Source of the DNA: Agathobacter sp.
GTDB lineage: Bacteria > Bacillota > Clostridia > Lachnospirales > Lachnospiraceae
Assembly (NCBI GenBank): GCA_017409825.1
Contig: JAFQRZ010000023.1
Location: 58,008-122,007, forward strand
Reading direction: 5' to 3'
DNA length: 64,000 bases
Shown here: in pieces, positions 32,625 to 40,527 of the stretch
Layout: every line of letters begins with the position of its first letter
How positions within the stretch are numbered: position 1 is the first letter of the stretch
Notes under the pieces: model-generated
Database searches by the model: none
The model's input: only the letters and a program-made list of their open reading frames with translations
Told to the model about the DNA's origin: nothing
Position numbers and translations under genes: made by a program

Positions 32625-34529
32625 ATGGAATATGTAAAGTTACCATTTCAAATGGAAGAAAAAAAGGTTTTAAATGACTTGTTGGAAAATCTTAATATTG
32701 TATTGAAGGATAGTGATGCAGTTGCAGAAAAAGATATTGTAAAACAATTTTTGCGAGAGATATCTGATGTGACTACGATTACGGTATTGGGAAGTAAAGG
32801 TGTAGGAAAAACATGTCTTTTAACGTCTATTTTTCATGAAAGTTTAGGTTCAAATCTACCTACACAAGAAATATGCGAATATCGTTATGGGGCAAAAGAG
32901 AATGTATTTCCATTGGATACAAAGATTACACGATATTTTAAAACATTAGAATCTTTACAAGGTATCGCTGTTGTAGATATGCCAGGATGTAATGCTTGGA
33001 AGAAACTGGAAATAAGTAAAAATGCGATAGGTTATTTAAATCAGAGCGAGCTAATTATTGTTGTTTTTTCTGCAGATTCAGTAAATGTATATGATGTTTG
33101 GGATATTTTAGAGCAGATAGATAATAAAAAGATTGTATTTGTATTGAATAAGACAGATTGTGTTTCAGAAAAACTCTTAAATGAGGCAGAATTAAGACTT
33201 CGACAATATATGTTAGAGGCTGGCATTCAAGCACCGATTTTTAAGGTTTCAGCTATAAATGCAAAGATAGGAAAGAGAGAAGAATGTTGTATTGGAGAAT
33301 TATGTCATTATATTAATACAAATATTATTGGTAAAAATCCAATATTGTCGAAGCAAAGAGAAAATATGCTTCTTATAAAAAATATGATAAAAGAAATAGA
33401 ATCATCATTTCAACAACGCCAAAGACAGTTGGAAATTGACAAGATGGTTATAGCAAATATTAACCAGGCAATGGATGGTTTCTATGACAAAAGTAAACAA
33501 AAAATAGAATATTTAAAAAAAGAAATCGAGAATGAAATAGATAAAGAAATTGATGGATATAAGGATGAAATTGTAAAACGATTAAATCCAACGCAGATTA
33601 AAGAGCGATTTCCAAACGGAATGGATGATTTTAAAGAATATCTTGAATTGGTAAACGTAAATTATCAAAAAAGAATGACATTGGAGATTGAAAAAAGGAC
33701 ACAAAGTTGCATTAGAACATATCTGTCAGAGCTTCAAGATGTATATACAGAGGCAATTGGTTTCTTTGAGATGAGAGAGTCATTATTGTCATTGGAAGAC
33801 AAATTCTATGGTTCCTTAGCTGAATCAAAACGATGTATGGTTTCGGCGGCTTCTTATCAGTTGGATGAAAGTAAAAGATATTATTGTTCATTGACAAATG
33901 CTTCGGAAGAATTGTTTCAAAAAATTTGGAGTGAACGAGTACGTAATGATAGGAGAATATCATTTTCAAGTGGAACAGGAGTTGTTATAGGTGGAACTGG
34001 CGTGGGGACAGGAGGAGCCGTATTATTTACTGCGGCGGAAAAGAGTTTGACTAGTATATTAGCAAATACAATTGGGGTATCAGCGGGAACGGCTGGTGCT
34101 ACAGCAGGAAGCGTTGGTGCAACAACCGGAACGGCGGTCGGTGGTGCAGTTGCAGGAATTAGTTTAGCTACAGCCATAGGTTTCATTATAGGAGCTGGCA
34201 TTGGTGGCGTTGTATTATATAATTTGTTTAAAAAAATAACAACTGCAATCAGTATAGAAGAGATGCAAAAGGTGGTCGATGAGTATATAGAAGAATTTTA
34301 TGCAGAAGTCGATTTAACAAAGCAGGAAATGAAAGAGCAGATTTTATTTGCAGTAGATGAAATTTTTAATCAAGAATTGAATAGTGCAGACAAAACGTTT
34401 ATAGATTTTCGTATGTCGGTGAACATCGATAGCAAAAATATTCCATTGTTAGAAGATCGAGTAGAAAAGCTACATGGTTTAATGCATCAAATAGAACGAA
34501 TAGAGAAAGAACAGGAAATGATATGTTAG
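32625..34529 (+). CDS. Dynamin-like large GTPase
   Basis: 634 residues from ATG 32625 (AAGAGG upstream; a TTG two codons earlier is less likely). GTPase motifs: G1 GSKGVGKT (about 56-63), G3 DMPG (118-121), G4 NKTD (175-178), G5-like SAIN (about 203). Then a long helical stalk (about 250-440) and a glycine/alanine-rich hydrophobic stretch (about 448-535) like the membrane paddle of bacterial dynamins, and a final helical bundle. Such proteins bind, tubulate or fuse membranes on GTP hydrolysis. Coupled to two downstream genes. Codons are more A+T-rich (AAA, ATA, GAA) than in flanking division genes, suggesting transfer. Antiphage or membrane-repair roles are known for relatives; here it is inference. 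Confidence 0.8.
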   Translation: MEYVKLPFQMEEKKVLNDLLENLNIVLKDSDAVAEKDIVKQFLREISDVTTITVLGSKGVGKTCLLTSIFHESLGSNLPTQEICEYRYGAKENVFPLDTKITRYFKTLESLQGIAVVDMPGCNAWKKLEISKNAIGYLNQSELIIVVFSADSVNVYDVWDILEQIDNKKIVFVLNKTDCVSEKLLNEAELRLRQYMLEAGIQAPIFKVSAINAKIGKREECCIGELCHYINTNIIGKNPILSKQRENMLLIKNMIKEIESSFQQRQRQLEIDKMVIANINQAMDGFYDKSKQKIEYLKKEIENEIDKEIDGYKDEIVKRLNPTQIKERFPNGMDDFKEYLELVNVNYQKRMTLEIEKRTQSCIRTYLSELQDVYTEAIGFFEMRESLLSLEDKFYGSLAESKRCMVSAASYQLDESKRYYCSLTNASEELFQKIWSERVRNDRRISFSSGTGVVIGGTGVGTGGAVLFTAAEKSLTSILANTIGVSAGTAGATAGSVGATTGTAVGGAVAGISLATAIGFIIGAGIGGVVLYNLFKKITTAISIEEMQKVVDEYIEEFYAEVDLTKQEMKEQILFAVDEIFNQELNSADKTFIDFRMSVNIDSKNIPLLEDRVEKLHGLMHQIERIEKEQEMIC

Positions 34530-35863
34530 AACAGAGTATGCAAGATAAAATATATCAATTATTGGTACAAGTCGAGAGTGTTGCAGTAGAACTAAAGTTA
34601 AAACTTCGCTTATTAGATGCAATACGTGATATCAAAAATAAATTGAAAACTGTATTGTCAAAAGCTGAGCTTAGGCAGATTATTGTTGAAATTGATGAAT
34701 TGATTTTTCAACTAAAAAAACAAATAGAACCGGTACAAAAAGAAATTGTAGTGAATGATTATGCAAAAATCTCTGAGATAGATATAAAAAATAGAATCAT
34801 AAATATTCTAAGTGAGGCAAACAGAGTAAGTGCTACACTTGCAGAAGAAAATATGCAAGGATATGAAACTTATTTGATAGAAACTGAAAATGCTATGCAG
34901 GATTTTACCAAAGTCGAAGCAAATTATAAAACAATTTTAAGTCCTCAACGATTGCAAGATAAGTTTGGATATATAGGAAAATGTCATAATTCTCAAATAA
35001 ATGTTATGTTAAATAGATGTATAGATGAAATTGCGGAGAATTACGATCATGCAATAAAACAAATTGGCACTATGTTTTCTGGAATAAAAGATGCAAGAGT
35101 GGTTTTTGGTCAAAAAGAATTATATCAACAATGGACAGAAAGATATGATACGATAAAGGGGAATTTGAAAGAAGAGACAGAAGCCATTGATAAAGGCGGG
35201 AATGAGGTTGTCGATTTTTATAATGAACATGAAAAGAGTATCAAAAAAATAGTTAAAAAAAACCAAAAGAAGTATTTTAGAAAAAAGTGCATACCATTAT
35301 ATGCATTTTTGCTCGCAGTAGTTGTGTTTTTTTCTGCAAATATGATATCTATCATTTCGGAAGAACAGAAAAATACGGTTGAATCAGAAACTACATCAAC
35401 AGAACAAGAAGATGTAATGACAGATAGTATTGGATCTTTGATAAATACAATCGTTGAGAACAAGGATGTATTGCAAGATATAACAAATCAAGTAAATGAT
35501 AAGAAAGAGCCGGCTGGAAAATCGGGTCTTTGGATAAGTCTTTTAAGTATTTTTGTTTGTGCAGCACTTTGGTATTGGTGGATTTGTAGACAAAACAAAG
35601 AGTGCAAAGAAAAGATATGTGAAGAGACAGGTAGTTATTTAAGTCTGCAATTAGAGACGTTTAGAAAAGATCAACGATTACATAGGAAAACAGTACAAAG
35701 TTATAATGAATCTGTGAAAAAGGTTATTGCAGCATATGAAGAAATATGTTCAAGAATATTTGCTTTTGTTTTATATGATGAGAGAGAAGATGAGAATAGT
35801 TCTGTGGCTAGACTGATTTCCTTATGTAATGAATGGGAAAATATAAAGAGAGGTAATGTGTAA
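34523..35863 (+). CDS. Membrane-anchored coiled-coil partner of the dynamin-like GTPase
   Basis: 446 residues; ATG overlaps the GTPase gene by seven bases. The N-terminal 245 residues are helical and rich in Leu, Lys, Glu (coiled-coil). Two transmembrane helices (about 257-278 and 333-355) enclose an external loop of about 55 residues rich in Glu, Thr and Asp. The last 90 residues are helical and cytoplasmic. Topology: both ends inside. No known family recognised. Translational coupling implies a fixed ratio with the GTPase, so it could be its membrane receptor. Confidence 0.7.
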   Translation: MLEQSMQDKIYQLLVQVESVAVELKLKLRLLDAIRDIKNKLKTVLSKAELRQIIVEIDELIFQLKKQIEPVQKEIVVNDYAKISEIDIKNRIINILSEANRVSATLAEENMQGYETYLIETENAMQDFTKVEANYKTILSPQRLQDKFGYIGKCHNSQINVMLNRCIDEIAENYDHAIKQIGTMFSGIKDARVVFGQKELYQQWTERYDTIKGNLKEETEAIDKGGNEVVDFYNEHEKSIKKIVKKNQKKYFRKKCIPLYAFLLAVVVFFSANMISIISEEQKNTVESETTSTEQEDVMTDSIGSLINTIVENKDVLQDITNQVNDKKEPAGKSGLWISLLSIFVCAALWYWWICRQNKECKEKICEETGSYLSLQLETFRKDQRLHRKTVQSYNESVKKVIAAYEEICSRIFAFVLYDEREDENSSVARLISLCNEWENIKRGNV

Positions 35864-36372
35864 TGGCAATTGGATTATTTAATATTGGTAATTTTTCAAG
35901 TCTACAAAATATAAAAAAAGAATTAGAAGAAAAGAATCAGGAAAGGGCCAAAATTTTTGGTTATATTGGAATGGAAATTTATGATTTGTACAAGCAAGGA
36001 AAAGTTTCTATATCTGAATTAGATTTGTATTTCGAAAATATGGAAAATCTTGAAAAAGAAATTGAAGAGTTGGAAAAACAAAAAAATGAATTAGAAGAAC
36101 AAACGAAAAAGACACTTACCTGTAGTTGTGGTGCAACACTTTCGCCTAGGGATAGATTTTGCGGAAAATGTGGGAAGCCAGTAGAGTCAAAAAATAATAT
36201 ATGTGAGTGTGGAAGAAAGATTGAGGAAGGGTTGGCATTTTGTCCAAACTGTGGAAAAAGTATAGTTGGAGTGCCAAGAGAAATTACAAAGTATAAAGAA
36301 TGTATTTGTGGCGCAAAGGTGCCAGAGGGGCAGTTTATGTGTATGGAATGTGGCAGAGCAATTAAGAAATAG
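35863..36372 (+). CDS. Coiled-coil protein with three tandem zinc ribbons
   Basis: 169 residues; start overlaps the previous stop (TAATG). Residues about 10-85 form a helical coiled coil. Then three copies of the pattern C-x-C-G...(F/M)C-x-x-C-G: CSCGATLSPRDRFCGKCG, CECGRKIEEGLAFCPNCG and CICGAKVPEGQFMCMECG. The first pair is C-x-C rather than the usual C-x-x-C in every copy. It is probably a soluble zinc-binding adaptor for the two preceding proteins. Function unknown. Confidence 0.75.
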   Translation: MAIGLFNIGNFSSLQNIKKELEEKNQERAKIFGYIGMEIYDLYKQGKVSISELDLYFENMENLEKEIEELEKQKNELEEQTKKTLTCSCGATLSPRDRFCGKCGKPVESKNNICECGRKIEEGLAFCPNCGKSIVGVPREITKYKECICGAKVPEGQFMCMECGRAIKK

Positions 36373-36390
36373 GATATTTTTGGGGATTAC

Positions 36391-36420
36391 AAAGACTAGT
36401 CAAAATGGCTAGTCTTTTTT
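36391..36420 (+). terminator. Terminator of the dynamin-like cassette
   Basis: AAAGACTAG / CTAGTCTTT followed by TTT; separates the cassette from spoIIGA. Confidence 0.85.
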
Positions 36421-36437
36421 GATATGTTTTCCTTGTT

Positions 36438-36470
36438 TTGACAAAATTTGCACTACGAAAGTGCTATCTT
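36438..36470 (+). promoter_or_regulatory. Candidate spoIIG-type promoter with wide spacing
   Basis: A perfect TTGACA (36438-36443) and TATCTT (36465-36470) are 21 bases apart. The spoIIG promoter of Bacillus subtilis is known for a 22-base gap rescued by Spo0A. The minus strand over the -35 reads TTTTGTCAAAA, one base off a 0A-box core. Confidence 0.45.
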
Positions 36471-36476
36471 ATTTAT

Positions 36477-37268
36477 ATGCGGTACATATTTTATGTGGAT
36501 GTTTATTTTATGCAGAATTTCATAATAAAGATAGCCGTTTTATATCTTTCTTTATGTTGTAATAAACTTAGTTCTCATGTGGTGACGACACGAGGACTAG
36601 GAAAGATAGTTTTAGCAGCATTATTGGGGACAATAACAGAAATACTAGGTTTATTGTGGAGCAGTTCCTATGATGTATTTATCCTATGTGTGCATTTGCT
36701 GGAAGTGCCGGTGATGGTGCGGTTTGTGTTGGGCAAAGAGAGAAGAAGGCTATTGCCTATCATTTTATCGGGATATTTTTTTATTATGGTCATCAATGGT
36801 TTCTTAGAAATATTGTGGAATCAGTTCGGCGAGAAAGGGAGTTACATCTTTTATCTTATTTTTTCTTGTGTTGTGGTTACCGTAGGGGGGCGTATTTGGA
36901 AAAATTATACACGAATGCGAAAAGGAATTTTCGCGGTAGAGGTAAGGCATCATGGAAAAATCATAAGAACACATGGTTTTTATGATTCCGGAAATCGATT
37001 GATAGATCCATACACAGGAAATGGGGTACATATTATTTCGGAGCAGTTGCGAAAACGTCTGGAATTACAAGAAGAAACGGCAGTTTTCGTGCCATACCAG
37101 GCTTTGGGGAATGAGAAGGGAATCCTGAAGGTTTACTATGTTGACGAATTAATGATTGATGGGGAGAAAGGAAGGAAAATTATACAAAAGTGTCCATTGG
37201 GAGTAACAAAAGACAATCTTTTTGAAGGGAAAAAATATGAAATCATATTGAATGAAGAGGTGTTTTAA
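36477..37268 (+). CDS. spoIIGA: Sporulation sigma-E processing peptidase SpoIIGA
   Basis: 263 residues from ATG 36477, chosen because [15 protein letters not shown] matches the usual SpoIIGA start. No Shine-Dalgarno site is visible; the transcript predicted from the promoter above would begin at or next to the ATG. Five N-terminal membrane helices are followed by an aspartic-protease domain with Asp170 in [14 protein letters not shown]. It cleaves the pro-sequence of SigE in the mother cell after a signal from the forespore. Followed directly by sigE. Confidence 0.92.
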   Translation: MRYIFYVDVYFMQNFIIKIAVLYLSLCCNKLSSHVVTTRGLGKIVLAALLGTITEILGLLWSSSYDVFILCVHLLEVPVMVRFVLGKERRRLLPIILSGYFFIMVINGFLEILWNQFGEKGSYIFYLIFSCVVVTVGGRIWKNYTRMRKGIFAVEVRHHGKIIRTHGFYDSGNRLIDPYTGNGVHIISEQLRKRLELQEETAVFVPYQALGNEKGILKVYYVDELMIDGEKGRKIIQKCPLGVTKDNLFEGKKYEIILNEEVF

Positions 37269-37269
37269 A

Positions 37270-38040
37270 ATGTTACATATCAATTGGAGCAAAGTTGTTG
37301 ATTACTATTATTACTGGAAGAGAAATTTTTGGTACGTAGGCGAGCAAATCAAAAAGCTGGTGCATGGAGAAAGTGAAACGGGAAGTGTTTTGTATATTGG
37401 TGGTTCGGAAGTTTTGCCGCCACCATTAAGTGTCGAGGAAGAAAAAGAATGTCTACAAGCATTGAGTACAGACGACGGAGAAGAAGCAAGGAAAAAACTG
37501 ATTTCCCATAATCTTAGACTTGTGGTTTATCTAGCAAGAAAATTTGAAAATACAGGTGTGGGAGTTGAGGATTTGATTTCGATTGGGACGATTGGGTTGA
37601 TTAAGGGGATTCATACGTTTAATCCGAATAAAAATATCAAATTGGCGACGTATGCATCTCGTTGTATTGAGAATGAAATTCTCATGCATTTGCGTAGAAC
37701 GAACAAGTTGAAATTAGAGGTGTCCTTTGATGAGCCATTGAATGTGGATTGGGATGGGAATGAATTGCTTTTGTCGGATATATTGGGAACGGAAGAGGAT
37801 GTGATTTATCGCGATTTGGAGACGGAAGCGGAGATAGGAATGTTGCGAAAAGCGATGGAGAAGCTGACGACTCGAGAGAGAGAGATTATAGAGCTTCGAT
37901 ATGGCTATAATCAAAAAAATGAAAAGGAGATGACGCAGAAAGAGGTGGCAGACTTATTAGGGATTTCACAATCCTATATCTCGCGCTTGGAAAAGAAAAT
38001 TATGCTACGACTACGTCATGAAATTCAGAAAATTTCCTAA
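37270..38040 (+). CDS. sigE: Sporulation sigma factor SigE (pro-form)
   Basis: 256 residues from ATG 37270 with AAGAGG upstream; an upstream ATG inside spoIIGA has no ribosome site. A pro-sequence of about 30 residues with aromatic patches ([13 protein letters not shown]) precedes sigma region 2 ([40 protein letters not shown]) and region 4 ([29 protein letters not shown]). It directs mother-cell early gene expression. In many Firmicutes sigG follows at once, but here it is 20 kb away on the other strand. Confidence 0.95.
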   Translation: MLHINWSKVVDYYYYWKRNFWYVGEQIKKLVHGESETGSVLYIGGSEVLPPPLSVEEEKECLQALSTDDGEEARKKLISHNLRLVVYLARKFENTGVGVEDLISIGTIGLIKGIHTFNPNKNIKLATYASRCIENEILMHLRRTNKLKLEVSFDEPLNVDWDGNELLLSDILGTEEDVIYRDLETEAEIGMLRKAMEKLTTREREIIELRYGYNQKNEKEMTQKEVADLLGISQSYISRLEKKIMLRLRHEIQKIS

Positions 38041-38151
38041 ATTTTCAGAAAATTATGGAAGTGTATAGTATATTGTGGTAAAATATACATATATATACAT
38101 GGGATAGTATATGTCGACAGTTTGAACATTACTTGAAAAGGAGATGAACCT

Positions 38152-39747
38152 ATGATTATTGAATTCTTGGGCGCGGCGAGAGAGGTAACTGGAAGTTGTC
38201 ATTATGTCAGCTTCAATGATATCCATTTCCTTGTAGATTGTGGTATGGAACAAGGGGCAGATTTGTATGAAAATCAGGAGATTCCTGTCAATCCTGCCAC
38301 GATAGATTATGTGTTTATTACACATGCACATATCGACCATTCTGGTCTTTTGCCATTGTTATATAAAAATGGGTTCCGAGGTCAGATTTTTGCGACAAAA
38401 GCAACTTGTGAGTTGTGTAGTATCATGCTTCGAGACTCTGCACATATTCAGGAGTTTGAAGCAGAGTGGAAAAACCGTAAGAATCGAAGAGCAGGTAAAC
38501 CAGAAGTATTGCCACTTTACGATATGAATGACGCAAATGGCGTTATTCCACATTTTATCCCTTGCGATTATCATAGTAAGGTAAATGTGGATGAAGATTT
38601 GACGATTCGATTTGTAGATGCGGGACATCTTTTAGGTTCTTCATCCATTGAAATTTGGATCAAAGAAGATGGAATTAGCAAGAAATTGGTATTTTCAGGC
38701 GATATCGGAAATACCAATCGTCCATTGATTCGTAATCCAGAATTTATTTCAGAAGCAGATTACGTTATCATGGAATCGACGTATGGATGTCGCGTACATG
38801 ATAAACCTGTAGATTATGCAGTAGAATTGGCGGCGGTTATGCGAGATACATTTACAAGGGGCGGAAATCTTGTTATTCCAGCCTTTTCCGTAGGTCGTAC
38901 ACAGGAAATGCTGTATTTCCTCCGTCGCATCAAAGCAGAGGTTCTTTTGCCAGAGTTTCCGAATTTTGAGGCAGTAGTGGATAGCCCGTTGTCGGTAGAG
39001 GCAACCAACGTGTTCCACAAAAACGTGTCAGACTGTTTTGATGAGGAAGCACTCGCACTCGTAAATCAGGGGATTAATCCAATTAAATTCCCAGGTTTAA
39101 ATGTATCTGTAACCAGTGATGATTCTAAAATGATTAACTTCAACCCAAATCCGAAGGTTATTATTTCGGCTTCTGGTATGTGTGAAGCGGGACGTGTTCG
39201 ACACCACTTGAAACATAACCTTTGGCGTGCCGATTCTACCATTTTGTTCGTAGGTTATCAGGTGCCAGGAACCTTGGGAAATGCACTGCTAGGTGGTGTA
39301 GATAAGGTAAAACTCTTCGGAGAAGAAGTAGAGGTTCGTGCGAAGATTGTAAATCTGCCAGGAATCAGTGGTCATGCAGACCAGCCTCATTTGCTGGAAT
39401 GGGTAAAGGCATTTGGAAATACACCAACCAAGGTATTTGTGGTACATGGAGATGAAGAATCGGCAGTTTACTTCTCTGAACTGGTGCGAAAAGAGACTGG
39501 AATTGAAGCGGTTGCACCATATAGCGGTGATGTATACGACTTAGAAACAGGACTTTGTCTCCAGCAAGGAACACATAAGCTGGCAGTCAAGAAGAAACAA
39601 TCCAAAGCACAGGGCGTATTTGCTCGACTTATCGCGGCGGGAGAACGCCTTATGGCAGTTATTCAGAAGTGCGAGGGTATGGCAAACAAGGATTTGGCGA
39701 AATTTGCAGACCAAATCAATTCACTCTGCGACAAGTGGGATAGGTAG
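38152..39747 (+). CDS. Metallo-beta-lactamase/beta-CASP family RNA-processing protein
   Basis: 531 residues. Metal-binding motif HAHIDHSG (about 60-67), later ligands in FVDAGHLLGSSSIEIW, then a beta-CASP domain and the C-terminal motif SASGMCEAGRVRHHL and GISGHADQ. This is the CPSF73-like ribonuclease pattern (YSH1 type). RBS AAAGGAGATGAACC. The 111-base gap before it contains a TAAAAT -10 candidate and the palindrome TGTCGACA (38112-38119). Probably an exo/endoribonuclease; substrates unknown. Confidence 0.9.
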   Translation: MIIEFLGAAREVTGSCHYVSFNDIHFLVDCGMEQGADLYENQEIPVNPATIDYVFITHAHIDHSGLLPLLYKNGFRGQIFATKATCELCSIMLRDSAHIQEFEAEWKNRKNRRAGKPEVLPLYDMNDANGVIPHFIPCDYHSKVNVDEDLTIRFVDAGHLLGSSSIEIWIKEDGISKKLVFSGDIGNTNRPLIRNPEFISEADYVIMESTYGCRVHDKPVDYAVELAAVMRDTFTRGGNLVIPAFSVGRTQEMLYFLRRIKAEVLLPEFPNFEAVVDSPLSVEATNVFHKNVSDCFDEEALALVNQGINPIKFPGLNVSVTSDDSKMINFNPNPKVIISASGMCEAGRVRHHLKHNLWRADSTILFVGYQVPGTLGNALLGGVDKVKLFGEEVEVRAKIVNLPGISGHADQPHLLEWVKAFGNTPTKVFVVHGDEESAVYFSELVRKETGIEAVAPYSGDVYDLETGLCLQQGTHKLAVKKKQSKAQGVFARLIAAGERLMAVIQKCEGMANKDLAKFADQINSLCDKWDR

Positions 39748-39756
39748 GAAATAAAC

Positions 39757-40482
39757 ATGCAACTGATAGATAAGAGTACAACAGGAATAGAAATATGTAA
39801 GAAAGAGTTATATCAGGGGACGGCTGTAAAAGGCGTCCTCTTTGATATGGATGGCGTTATTTTGGATACAGAAAAGCTATATACACGTTTTTGGTGCGAA
39901 GCAGCACAGGCATTAGGATATCCGATGACACATGAAATGGCACTCGGTATGAGGAGCCTTAGCCGGGAGGTCGGGGAACGACAGCTTAAGACATATTTGG
40001 GCGAAAGTGTGGATTATCAGCAGGTGAGAAATAAACGTATTGAAATGATGAATGCCTTTATCAAAGAAAACGGCGTTGAGTTAAAACCAGGTATTCATGA
40101 GCTTTTAGCTTTTTTGAAAGAAAAAGGAATCAAAACTTCGGTAGCTACATCATCACCATTGGATAGAACCAAGGAATACTTGGCACAAGTAGGTCTGGTA
40201 GATGAGTTTGATGAATTGGTCAGTGGACACATGGTAGAGCATGGAAAGCCAGCTCCGGATATCTATCTGTATGCTGCTTCTCAGTTGGGCTTGAGTCCAG
40301 AAGAATGTATGGTTCTAGAGGATTCGCCGACAGGACTTTTGGCAGCATATCGTGCAGGATGTATTCCTGTCATGGTGCCAGACCAAGATTTGCCAGATGA
40401 CGAAGTGAAAGCTAGGGTGTATGCGGTGGTGGAGAACTTGGTTGCGGTAAAAGCTATAATGGGGTATAATTTATCTAACTAA
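39757..40482 (+). CDS. HAD-superfamily phosphatase/phosphoglucomutase-like
   Basis: 241 residues; HAD motif I DMDGVILDTE (about 31-40), motif II TSSPLD, motif III around HGKPAPDIYL and motif IV EDSPTGLLAA. The residues after motif I and the helical cap fit the beta-phosphoglucomutase/PGP subfamily IA. Starts ten bases after the ribonuclease gene, so co-transcribed. The substrate is a small phosphate ester, not determinable here. The 30-residue N-terminal extension before motif I is unusual. Confidence 0.88.
   Translation: MQLIDKSTTGIEICKKELYQGTAVKGVLFDMDGVILDTEKLYTRFWCEAAQALGYPMTHEMALGMRSLSREVGERQLKTYLGESVDYQQVRNKRIEMMNAFIKENGVELKPGIHELLAFLKEKGIKTSVATSSPLDRTKEYLAQVGLVDEFDELVSGHMVEHGKPAPDIYLYAASQLGLSPEECMVLEDSPTGLLAAYRAGCIPVMVPDQDLPDDEVKARVYAVVENLVAVKAIMGYNLSN
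40442..40470 (+). promoter_or_regulatory. Promoter of the surface-protein gene
   Basis: TTGCGG (40442-40447), 17-base spacer, TATAAT (40465-40470), inside the 3' end of the HAD gene. Confidence 0.5.
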
Positions 40483-40527
40483 ATTTGTGCGGCTTATGAA
40501 CATTAATTTTAAAAGGAGGAAAGTTTT

